The translations under genes were made by a program, and so were the position numbers. From Clostridium_AM tanneri (lineage in GTDB: Bacteria; Bacillota; Clostridia; Clostridiales; Clostridiaceae): a stretch of 64,000 bases of DNA. The stretch covers positions 57,081 to 121,080 of the forward strand of contig NZ_JARUJP010000012.1 of the NCBI RefSeq assembly GCF_033659955.1, read 5' to 3'. Positions 34,852 through 41,806 of this stretch are shown here, one piece after another (positions within the stretch are counted from its first letter, which is position 1; the number at the start of each line of letters is the position of its first letter). The notes beneath the pieces were generated by a model, which ran no database searches, was not told where the DNA came from, and was given only the letters and a program-made list of their open reading frames with translations.

Positions 34852-35313
34852 CTACAGTGTATCTAATATCTTAAGTATTTCGGAGTTTTCAGGAATATCC
34901 TTCATGGAGTTTCCAAAGTGTACATATCTCAGAGTTCCCATTTTATCTACTAGCATCTGTGCAGGCATTCGGCCTAGTTTAAATATATTTATTTTCTGAT
35001 CATATAGTTTTAGCACCGACTGTTTTCCATCAGGAATACCATAGAATTTAAGATTATTTTCTTCCCAGTAGCTTTTAAAGCTATTTGCATTTTCAGGTCC
35101 CATTGCAACTATTATCGTATCTTTTTCAAGGAATTTATCGTAATCTTGATGCAACTGCATCATATGCTTTTTGCAAAAGGGTCAAACAAATCCTCTATTC
35201 AGTACAATAAGTACATTCTTCTTTTCTCTGAAATTAGAAAGTTTAAATTTATTTCCCTTGAAGTCTTCAATTTCAAAGTCTGGTGCTTCTTTATTTACTT
35301 CTATACTAGCCAT
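34852..35313 (-). CDS. Peroxiredoxin-like protein with in-frame TGA (candidate selenoprotein)
   Basis: A 153-residue AhpC/TSA-type redoxin if codon 44 (TGA at 35184-35182) is read through. It begins MASIEVNKEAPDFEIEDF, has LSNFREKKNVLIVLNRGFV, then TGA, then PFCKKHMMQLHQDY. In relatives this site reads CPFC, so TGA replaces the first catalytic cysteine: a UxxC motif. The frame stays open for 109 codons after TGA with normal family features (IPDGKQSVLKLY, LVDKMGTLRYVHFGNS). A good ribosome site, AAGGAG, precedes the ATG. A hairpin suited to a bacterial SECIS lies 25 bases downstream. It would reduce peroxides using a thiol donor. The alternative is a nonsense mutation in a decaying locus; selA, selB, selC and selD are not in the window. 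Confidence 0.68.
35147..35162 (-). promoter_or_regulatory. Candidate SECIS hairpin
   Basis: On the mRNA strand TGATGC and GCATCA form a 6-bp stem with loop AGTT. The loop begins 25 nt after the TGA and has G at its second position, within the known spacing and loop rules for bacterial SECIS elements. The stem is short, so this is suggestive only. Confidence 0.45.
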
Positions 35314-35542
35314 TTTTACCATCTCCTTGTTTTACTGTGATTTTTTACTATATGACCTCTATAGAGCCAGGTTTTTTATGTTCATATCTAGTAACGCAGA
35401 TTAGTTTGACGCAATTATATTTTATGCAATCTTTTATGCTACTGTCAATTGAAATAATATTTTTTTTCATATATTCATCAAATGATATATTTATAGTTAT
35501 TATTTTAGACAATAATTAGTGGAAATATAAATAAAAATTTCA
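35314..35542. other. Intergenic region of the peroxide locus
   Basis: No gene is seen. A 10-bp palindrome, CTCTATAGAG, lies at about 35357-35366 in the region just upstream of the peroxiredoxin-like gene and may be a regulator site. Confidence 0.4.
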
Positions 35543-35606
35543 TTGACAGTCTAAATAAAATTAAGTAATATAAAAGAAGTTAAATTGAATACAATTAAAT
35601 TTTATA
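35543..35606 (+). promoter_or_regulatory. Promoter and OhrR-like operator of the peroxidase remnant
   Basis: TTGACA (35543-35548), 17 bp, TAATAT (35566-35571). TACAATTAAATTTTATA at 35590-35606 is close to the Bacillus OhrR operator core TACAATTAAATTGTA. Spacer and flanks match the marR promoter at 34167 base for base over long stretches. Confidence 0.62.
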
Positions 35607-35627
35607 AAATCAAAGGGAGAGATTAAT

Positions 35628-35916
35628 ATGATATATGATTACAAAGTAAAGGATATAAATGGAAAAGAAGTTTCTATGAATGAATACAAAGGTAAAGTTC
35701 TTAAAGACAGAAGCACCAAAGGCAGAGGAAGATGCTGCGTCAGAAGGATTATATAAACAATTACAAGAATACGGCTTTAGCACAACTGGAGATGACATTA
35801 AGTGGAATTTTACCAAATTTGTTGTGGATAAAAATGGAGAGGTTGTTGCCAGGTATGCACCAACATGTGAACCAGAAAAACTAGATGAAACTATCAAAGC
35901 TTTACTTGAAAAGTAA
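35628..35916 (+). pseudogene. Glutathione peroxidase remnant with internal deletion
   Basis: The first 25 codons (MIYDYKVKDINGKEVSMNEYKGKVL) are a normal GPx N-terminus. From about 35700 the C-terminal GPx part follows in another frame (LKTEAPKAEEDAASEGLYKQL, DIKWNFTKFVVDKNGEVVARYAPT). About 75 codons, including the catalytic NTAxxCG site and the FPCNQF motif, are missing, and the junction shifts frame. The ribosome site, promoter and ends are intact, which points to a recent single deletion. The native enzyme would have reduced hydroperoxides with thioredoxin or glutathione. Confidence 0.8.
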
Positions 35917-36050
35917 TGATTTTATACAGGTTAGAATTAAAATATGAAAATTCCAAGAAACAAAAAAGTGTAGAAAAATAGCAAAAAAATATATTTTAAA
36001 CAAAAAAGTGTTGCTTTATGATCAAATTAATGATAAAATTCAAAATTGAA

Positions 36051-36090
36051 GTCCCTGCTGTGTAAAACACAGCCGATAGTCCAAGGGGAG
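36051..36090 (+). promoter_or_regulatory. S6:S18 leader (rpsF autoregulatory element)
   Basis: GCTGTGT-AAA-ACACAGC (36057-36073) is followed by CCG (36073-36075) and then GTCCAAGGGG, whose GGGG can pair with the CCC at 36053-36055. This hairpin plus conserved CCG is the known binding motif for the S6:S18 complex, which represses translation of its own operon. It lies directly before the rpsF ribosome site. Confidence 0.7.
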
Positions 36091-36102
36091 GAGGTGAACT
36101 TA

Positions 36103-36390
36103 ATGAGAAAGTATGAAACTATATTTATATTACATCCATCATTAGACGAAGAAGCTTTTAAAGCTAACGTTGAAAAGTTTAAGGGAGTAATAGAAAATGG
36201 TGGAGGAGTAATAGAAAACGTTGATGTTTGGGGTAAGAGAAAGCTTGCTTACGAAATAAACAAAATCAGCGAAGGATATTACACTCTAGTAAATTTCAGT
36301 GCTAATCCTGAATTACCAAAAGAGTTAGACAGAGTATTCAGAATATCAGATGCTGTTGTAAGACACATAATAGTTAAGAATGAGCAATAG
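36103..36390 (+). CDS. rpsF: 30S ribosomal protein S6
   Basis: A 95-residue S6: MRKYETIFILHPSLDEE, WGKRKLAYEINKISEGYYTLVNF and DAVVRHIIVK are family hallmarks. It binds 16S rRNA next to S18 in the 30S platform. GGGGAGGAGGTGAAC precedes ATG 36103; an upstream in-frame extension would run through the regulatory leader and is rejected. It is the first gene of the conserved rpsF-ssb-rpsR operon. Confidence 0.97.
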   Translation: MRKYETIFILHPSLDEEAFKANVEKFKGVIENGGGVIENVDVWGKRKLAYEINKISEGYYTLVNFSANPELPKELDRVFRISDAVVRHIIVKNEQ

Positions 36391-36402
36391 GCGGTGTTTT
36401 AA

Positions 36403-36849
36403 TTGAATAAGGTTGTTTTAATTGGAAGATTGACCAAGGATCCTGAGTTAAAATTTACTCCGGGAACTGGTTCAGCTGTTGCTACATTTACTGTTGCCGT
36501 TGATAGAAGATTTTCTAAAGACGGACAGAAGGAAGCCGATTTTATTCCTATAGTTGTATGGGGAAAACAGGCTGAATCTACAGCAAATTATACAGGTAAG
36601 GGAAAACTTATCGGTATTAGCGGTAGAATTCAAACAAGAAGCTATGATGCTAAAGACGGTACTAAGAGATACGTTACTGAGGTTGTTGCAGAAGAAGTTC
36701 AATTCCTTGAATGGGGAAGTGGAAATAAAGCTGCAGGATCATCATTTAACGGTAATATGTCTGAAGAATTTGGAAAAACTCAAAGTTTTGGCCAAGAAAC
36801 ATATGGAGAGGATATAACTCCAGTAGATGATGGAGATATCCCATTCTAA
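36403..36849 (+). CDS. ssb: Single-stranded DNA-binding protein
   Basis: A 148-residue SSB with an N-terminal OB fold (MNKVVLIGRLTKDPELKFTP, VAVDRRFSKDG, ISGRIQTRSYDAKDGTKRYVTEVVA) and an acidic tail ending DDGDIPF, which recruits partner proteins at replication forks. A TTG start follows GGCGGTG, 12 bases after the rpsF stop. Middle gene of the rpsF-ssb-rpsR operon. Confidence 0.97.
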   Translation: MNKVVLIGRLTKDPELKFTPGTGSAVATFTVAVDRRFSKDGQKEADFIPIVVWGKQAESTANYTGKGKLIGISGRIQTRSYDAKDGTKRYVTEVVAEEVQFLEWGSGNKAAGSSFNGNMSEEFGKTQSFGQETYGEDITPVDDGDIPF

Positions 36850-36868
36850 AGGGTAAGGAGGGAAAAGC

Positions 36869-37120
36869 ATGGCATATAGAGAAGGCGGAAGAAATTCAGC
36901 TAAGATGAGAAGAGCTAGAAGAAAAGTTTGTTCTTTTTGTATGGATAAAGTTGAATTTATAGATTATAAAGATATAAATAAGTTAAGAAAATATGTTACT
37001 GAAAAAGGAAAGATTCTTCCAAGAAGAATTTCCGGTACTTGCGCTAAGCATCAAAGATCACTTACTGATGCTATAAAGAGAGCAAGAAACATAGCATTAC
37101 TACCATTTACAACAGATTAA
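36869..37120 (+). CDS. rpsR: 30S ribosomal protein S18
   Basis: An 83-residue S18: KVCSFCMDKVEFIDYKDINKLRKYVTEKGKILPRRISG and TDAIKRARNIALLPF are diagnostic. It retains CxxC-type cysteines near residue 21-24, the zinc-type form. GGTAAGGAGGG precedes the ATG, and a strong terminator ends the operon. Confidence 0.97.
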   Translation: MAYREGGRNSAKMRRARRKVCSFCMDKVEFIDYKDINKLRKYVTEKGKILPRRISGTCAKHQRSLTDAIKRARNIALLPFTTD

Positions 37121-37121
37121 T

Positions 37122-37165
37122 AAAAAGCTGAAGGATATACGCTATATATTCTTCAGCTTTTTTTA
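37122..37165 (+). terminator. Terminator of rpsF-ssb-rpsR operon
   Basis: AAAAAGCTGAAG pairs with CTTCAGCTTTTT, followed by further T residues; the loop GGATATACGCTATATATT can also partly pair. Confidence 0.88.
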
Positions 37166-37284
37166 TTTCTATGTTAGTATTAATTTGCAACATTTTAAAG
37201 TGTGCTTTGGTCATCAAATATGATAATATATAATAAATTAATATAGCCTGTTATTCTAGAAAGAATTTGAAAAGGAGAAATAAA

Positions 37285-37938
37285 ATGACGGAAAATAAGA
37301 ATACTATAAAGGTATTAAAGCCTAAAATCCAAAAGGACTTACGTGAATTAGATTTAACAGAAGGGGACATATCAGATTACACTTCAATTTCATCAGTATT
37401 AGTAAAGGAAGGCTTGATAGAAAATATTGACACAAAGGGAGTATCCTTTAATGAAGTAATATTTAAGAATACAAAGTTTGTAGATGTATCTCTAGAGGAA
37501 GCAGAATTGTTAGATGTAAGATTTGAAAACTGTGATCTCTCTAATATTAAACTAAATGAGTCATCAATACATAGAGTAGAGTTTATAAACTGCAAACTTA
37601 CAGGAAGTGATTTCATAGAAACAACCTTTAATAATGTTGTTTTTGATCAATGCAGCGGACAATATGCATCTTTTAGATTTATAAATTGTAAACAAGTGAT
37701 ATTCAGCAACTGCCAGCTTCCTTATGCTGATTTTTATGAGAGTAAGTTTTCTAAAGTAGAATTTAAAGATACTGATATTTTCCAAAGTCAGTTCTATAAT
37801 ACTAAATTAAAAGGAATGGATTTTAGCAGTTGTAAAATTGATGGCCTTGCTGCAAGAGTAGAAGATGTTTATGGTGCAGTAATATCACCTGCCCAGGCTA
37901 TTTCGCTTATTAGCTTGCTTGGAGTTGTGCTGAAATAA
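37285..37938 (+). CDS. Pentapeptide repeat protein
   Basis: A 217-residue protein with tandem A(D/N)LxX-type repeats from about residue 55 to 185 (for example FRFINCKQVIFSNCQLPYADFYESKFSKVEF), which fold as a quadrilateral beta helix. Some members protect DNA gyrase, most are unassigned. It ends in a hydrophobic SPAQAISLISLLGVVLK segment. ATG 37285 follows AAAAGGAGA; a longer TTG start is within the ribosome site. It is 25 bases ahead of the AraC-fused TIM-barrel gene, so the two may be co-transcribed. Confidence 0.85.
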   Translation: MTENKNTIKVLKPKIQKDLRELDLTEGDISDYTSISSVLVKEGLIENIDTKGVSFNEVIFKNTKFVDVSLEEAELLDVRFENCDLSNIKLNESSIHRVEFINCKLTGSDFIETTFNNVVFDQCSGQYASFRFINCKQVIFSNCQLPYADFYESKFSKVEFKDTDIFQSQFYNTKLKGMDFSSCKIDGLAARVEDVYGAVISPAQAISLISLLGVVLK

Positions 37939-37963
37939 CTATAAGCTCAAGGGGTATTGTATT

Positions 37964-39157
37964 ATGGAAAGGCAAAACATATTAGAAAGCATAAAATCAG
38001 AAAGAAAAAAAGGTAACCATATTATTGGTGTGGCAACAGGCACAGGAATGACAGTAAAGTATGCTCAAAGGGGAGGAGCTGATTTTATACTGGTACTCAG
38101 TTCCGGCAGGTTTAGAATAATGGGGAGAAGCTCTCTAGCAGGTTATCTGCCCTTTTGTAACAGCAATGATATGGTAATGGATTTTGCTTCAAAGGAAATA
38201 ATACCATTGGTAAAGGAAGTGCCTATTATCTTTGGCTTTAATGGTACAGACCCTACAATAGATATGGAGGACTATATAGAAAAAATAAAAGCTATGGGTT
38301 TTTCCGGTATAAATAACTATCCTACAGTAGGCATAATTGACGGCAAATTTAGAGAAGGTCTTGAAGAAGCTGGCTGCTGTTATTCAAAAGAAGTAGAGGC
38401 AATAAAGATAGCTCATGAAAAAAATATGTTTACAATTGCTTTTGTATTTAATGAGGTTCAGGCAGAAGAGATGATTGAAGCCGGTGCTGATGTTATCTGT
38501 GTCCACTTAGGATTAACTGAGGGAGGTCTCTTAGGTGCAAAAAAGGTATTTTCACTAGAAGCAGCAAAGGTTAAGGCAGCAAATATATTTAATAAATGCA
38601 ATGAGCTTAGACCTGATGTAGTTAAGCTTATTTATGGTGGTCCTGTTAAAACACCAATTGATGTTCAGTATATGTATAGCAACAATGAAAACCTTATGGG
38701 ATACATAGGAGGTTCTGCCTTTGAAAGAATTCCCTCGGAAAAGACTATCACAAATGTAACAAAAGCCTTTAAAGTATCAGGGCACCTTGATGAAGATGAC
38801 TTAATGGTTAAAATGCTGGACGGAGTTAAAAAACACTATGATTACGTTGAGTTTGTGAAGGAGTATGTTGCTCAGAATTATATGCAGGATATATCCTTTA
38901 TGGATCTGGCAAAGGTTGCTCATGTGTCTAGAAGTTATTTAAGTACTCTTTTTAAAAAGGAAGTGGGCTGCAGTTTTCCAGAGTATTTGGTTAAATTTCG
39001 AATAGAAAAGGCAGTGGAAATATTACATAGAGAAAAAATTCAGTTATCAGAGGCAGCGGCTTTAGTAGGGTATAAGGACTATGCACAATTCAGTAAGATA
39101 TTTAAAAAATATATGGGCTTTTCTCCAAAGGAAGTTAGGTTGAAAAACAAAATATAA
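37964..39157 (+). CDS. TIM-barrel (PEP-hydrolase-like) protein fused to AraC DNA-binding domain
   Basis: A 397-residue fusion. Residues about 1-275 are a TIM barrel of the phosphoenolpyruvate hydrolase-like/Tm-1 C-terminal family (VATGTGMTVKYAQRGGADFILVLSSGRFR, NYPTVGIIDG, ADVICVHLGLTEGG). Residues about 290-395 are an AraC double helix-turn-helix (FMDLAKVAHVSRSYLSTLFKKEVG and AAALVGYKDYAQFSKIFKKYMGFSPKEVR). The barrel is a close relative of the stand-alone protein at 40605. It most likely acts as a ligand-sensing domain that switches the regulator. AAGGGGT precedes the ATG. A terminator separates it from the two target-like genes. Confidence 0.88.
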   Translation: MERQNILESIKSERKKGNHIIGVATGTGMTVKYAQRGGADFILVLSSGRFRIMGRSSLAGYLPFCNSNDMVMDFASKEIIPLVKEVPIIFGFNGTDPTIDMEDYIEKIKAMGFSGINNYPTVGIIDGKFREGLEEAGCCYSKEVEAIKIAHEKNMFTIAFVFNEVQAEEMIEAGADVICVHLGLTEGGLLGAKKVFSLEAAKVKAANIFNKCNELRPDVVKLIYGGPVKTPIDVQYMYSNNENLMGYIGGSAFERIPSEKTITNVTKAFKVSGHLDEDDLMVKMLDGVKKHYDYVEFVKEYVAQNYMQDISFMDLAKVAHVSRSYLSTLFKKEVGCSFPEYLVKFRIEKAVEILHREKIQLSEAAALVGYKDYAQFSKIFKKYMGFSPKEVRLKNKI

Positions 39158-39203
39158 CATAAACACAAAAACACAGAACATAATAACGTTTACATTGAAC
39201 ATT

Positions 39204-39250
39204 AAAGGCAGTATGATTAATTTACAGTTAATCATGCTGCTTTTGTTCAT
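39204..39250 (+). terminator. Terminator after the AraC-fused gene
   Basis: AAAGGCAGTATGATTAA pairs with TTAATCATGCTGCTTTT with a TTTACAG loop, then a T-rich tail. Confidence 0.8.
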
Positions 39251-39365
39251 TTTTAAAGAGATTAGTTTTGTAGTTATAAAGGCTCTAAATATTACTAAAT
39301 AACTTTAATATGCTTACTAATATTTTCATAAATATTAAAATAGAGGTTTTGGGGAGGGGTATTAA

Positions 39366-40574
39366 TTGAAGACAGTTGCAATTGCAGGAACATTTGATAC
39401 AAAGGGAACTGAGTACTTATACGTAAAGGAATTAATTGAAAGTCAGGGATTAGGCACTTTTACCATTCACACAGGAGTATTTGAACCTATATTTAAACCA
39501 GATATAACAAACAAAGAGGTGGCAGAGGCTGCAGGCACAAATATTGAAGAGCTTGCTGCTAAAAAGGACAGAGCTTTAGCAACTGAAATGTTATCAAAGG
39601 GTATGGAAAAATTGGTACCTAAATTATACAAAGAGGGTAAATTTCATGCAATAATCTCCTTTGGAGGCACCGGTGGAACTTCTCTGGTAACACCAGCTAT
39701 GAGAGCATTGCCTATAGGCGTGCCAAAGGTTATGGTTTCAACAGTTGCTTCAGGAAATACTGAACCCTATGTAGGTACCAGTGATATCATGATGATACCT
39801 TCTGTAGTGGACGTTGCAGGTCTTAACTCAATTTCAACAAAGATTTTTACAAATGCTGTATTTGCAATTACAGGTATGCTTAAGTTCGAAAACACAAAGG
39901 TTGTAGATAAAAAGCCATTAGTTGCTGCAACTATGTTTGGTGTGACAACACCTTGTATAACAGCTGCAAGAGAATATCTTGAAAAGAGAGGTTATGAAGT
40001 TCTTGTATTCCATGCTACAGGTATTGGAGGACGTTCAATGGAAGCACTTATTGATGGAGGTTTCATTGAAGGAGTATTAGACCTTACAACCACAGAATGG
40101 GCAGATGAAATTATCGGTGGTGTTTTAAATGGAGGACCTCATCGTTTAGAGGCAGCAGGTAAGAATCATATACCACAGGTTGTATCAGTAGGTGCCCTTG
40201 ATATGTGTAATTTTGGACCTTATGATACAGTACCGGAGAACTTTAAGGGACGTAACCTATATAAACATAATCCTACAGTAACTCTTATGAGAACAAATAA
40301 AGAGGAAAACCAAGCTATTGGTAAAAAGCTAGTGGAAAAGTTAAATCTAGCTAAAGAGAAAACCGCTTTATTTATACCGCTAAAGGGAGTATCTGGTATT
40401 GATGTTGAAGGTCAGCCGTTCTATGGTCCAGAGGAAGATAAAATACTATTTGATACACTAAGAAATGGCGTAAACAAAAATATTGTAGAAATAGTGGAGA
40501 TGGACTGCGCTATTAATGATGTGGAGTTTGCTGAAGCTGCAGCACAAAAATTAATAGACATGATGAAAAAATAG
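39366..40574 (+). CDS. Tm-1-like ATP-binding domain protein (UPF0261)
   Basis: A 402-residue UPF0261 protein. It starts KTVAIAGTFDTKGTEY and contains ISFGGTGGTSLVTPAMRALPIGVPKVMVSTVASG and VFHATGIGGRSMEALIDGGFI, the conserved nucleotide-binding and catalytic-looking loops. The plant Tm-1 virus-resistance protein joins this domain to the TIM-barrel domain found in the next gene. The bacterial function is unknown. A TTG start follows GGGGAGGGG. It is 30 bases before the TIM-barrel gene, and they surely form an operon. Confidence 0.9.
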   Translation: MKTVAIAGTFDTKGTEYLYVKELIESQGLGTFTIHTGVFEPIFKPDITNKEVAEAAGTNIEELAAKKDRALATEMLSKGMEKLVPKLYKEGKFHAIISFGGTGGTSLVTPAMRALPIGVPKVMVSTVASGNTEPYVGTSDIMMIPSVVDVAGLNSISTKIFTNAVFAITGMLKFENTKVVDKKPLVAATMFGVTTPCITAAREYLEKRGYEVLVFHATGIGGRSMEALIDGGFIEGVLDLTTTEWADEIIGGVLNGGPHRLEAAGKNHIPQVVSVGALDMCNFGPYDTVPENFKGRNLYKHNPTVTLMRTNKEENQAIGKKLVEKLNLAKEKTALFIPLKGVSGIDVEGQPFYGPEEDKILFDTLRNGVNKNIVEIVEMDCAINDVEFAEAAAQKLIDMMKK

Positions 40575-40604
40575 AAAATCAATAAATTATAGGAGGGTTT
40601 ATTT

Positions 40605-41435
40605 ATGAATACAATGACAAGAAGCGAAATTATGGCAAAGTTTAAAGAGCAGGTTAAAAATGGGCAAACACTGTTAGGTGTAGGGGCAGGTACTGGTATT
40701 ACAGCTAAATTCAGTGAAGCAGGCGGAGCAGATATGCTTATAGTTTATAATTCAGGCAGATATAGAATGGCAGGAAGAGGCTCTCTTGCAGGTCTATTAT
40801 CCTATGGTGATGCCAATCAGATTGTAGTTGAAATGGGATCAGAAGTACTTCCAATTGTTAAAGATACTCCAGTGCTTGCTGGCGTTTGCGGAACTGACCC
40901 ATTTAGGGTAATGGATATTTTCCTAAAACAATTAAAAGAACAGGGCTTTGCAGGAGTGCAAAACTTCCCAACAGTAGGCTTAATCGATGGTGTGTTTAGA
41001 CAAAATCTAGAAGAGACTGGCATGGGATATGGATTAGAAGTTGAAATGATAAGAAAAGCACATGAATTAGATATGCTTACAACACCTTATGTATTCGACC
41101 CTGACCAAGCAAGAGCAATGGCAGAGGCCGGTGCTGACATATTAGTTGCTCACATGGGACTTACTACAAAGGGTACAATAGGAGCGCAAACAGCACTTAC
41201 ATTAGATGATTGTGTAGAAAAAATTGAAGCTATTATTAAGGCAGGCAGAGAAGTTAATCCTGATATTATGGTAATCTGCCATGGCGGACCTATTGCAGAA
41301 CCAGAAGATGCTGCTTATGTAATAGAGAGAACAGAAGGAATTGATGGTTTCTTCGGTGCTTCAAGTATTGAAAGATTTGCAGCAGAAAAAGGCATAAAAT
41401 CACAAACAGAAGCCTTTAAAGCAATAAGAAAATAG
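40605..41435 (+). CDS. Phosphoenolpyruvate hydrolase-like TIM-barrel protein
   Basis: A 276-residue TIM-barrel protein of the family that forms the C-terminal half of plant Tm-1. GVGAGTGITAKFSEAGGADMLIVYNSGRYRMAGRGSLAG and VGLIDGVFRQNLEETGMGYGLEVEMI are shared almost block for block with the AraC-fused paralogue at 37964. Enzymatic activity is suggested by the family name only. ATAGGAGGG precedes the ATG. It is the last gene of the UPF0261 operon. Confidence 0.9.
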   Translation: MNTMTRSEIMAKFKEQVKNGQTLLGVGAGTGITAKFSEAGGADMLIVYNSGRYRMAGRGSLAGLLSYGDANQIVVEMGSEVLPIVKDTPVLAGVCGTDPFRVMDIFLKQLKEQGFAGVQNFPTVGLIDGVFRQNLEETGMGYGLEVEMIRKAHELDMLTTPYVFDPDQARAMAEAGADILVAHMGLTTKGTIGAQTALTLDDCVEKIEAIIKAGREVNPDIMVICHGGPIAEPEDAAYVIERTEGIDGFFGASSIERFAAEKGIKSQTEAFKAIRK

Positions 41436-41806
41436 TTTAAAGTAGGGATTCACCACATTGTTTTTGAATTTATTTAAGTAATACTTAATCTATTCTAAAG
41501 CCTGTGGGGAATCCTATTTTTATTTGCATAACTTTTTGCCACTAGAAAGTATTAATTTATCATGAATATACAAAGCATCTGAATAATTAATCTTTTGTAT
41601 TTACAGAACATTTCTGTAATATGAAAGATTAAATTTTTTGTTGTTAGTATGATTTGAATTGGTAGACAATTATACAAATTTTTCACTTATAATGTGATAG
41701 AATGTAAGAAAAGTAAGCACAAGAACATTAAAGTAACGGATAAATGTAAAATTATATTATAATTTGATACTGTACAAAAGATAAGTCTTAGATAGGTGGT
41801 TTGAAT
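41436..41806. other. Intergenic region after the Tm-1-like operon
   Basis: This 371-bp stretch has a wide-loop stem: AGTAGGGATTCACCACA near 41441-41457 pairs imperfectly with TGTGGGGAATCCTATTT near 41502-41518, with a T-rich tail, so it probably ends the operon. No gene or further structured element was seen. It ends in the upstream region of the hybrid kinase. Confidence 0.5.

Noticed and set aside
35680..35916. A stand-alone 78-residue protein in the peroxidase region
   Set aside because: It is the out-of-frame C-terminal part of the glutathione peroxidase; the ATG lacks a ribosome site.
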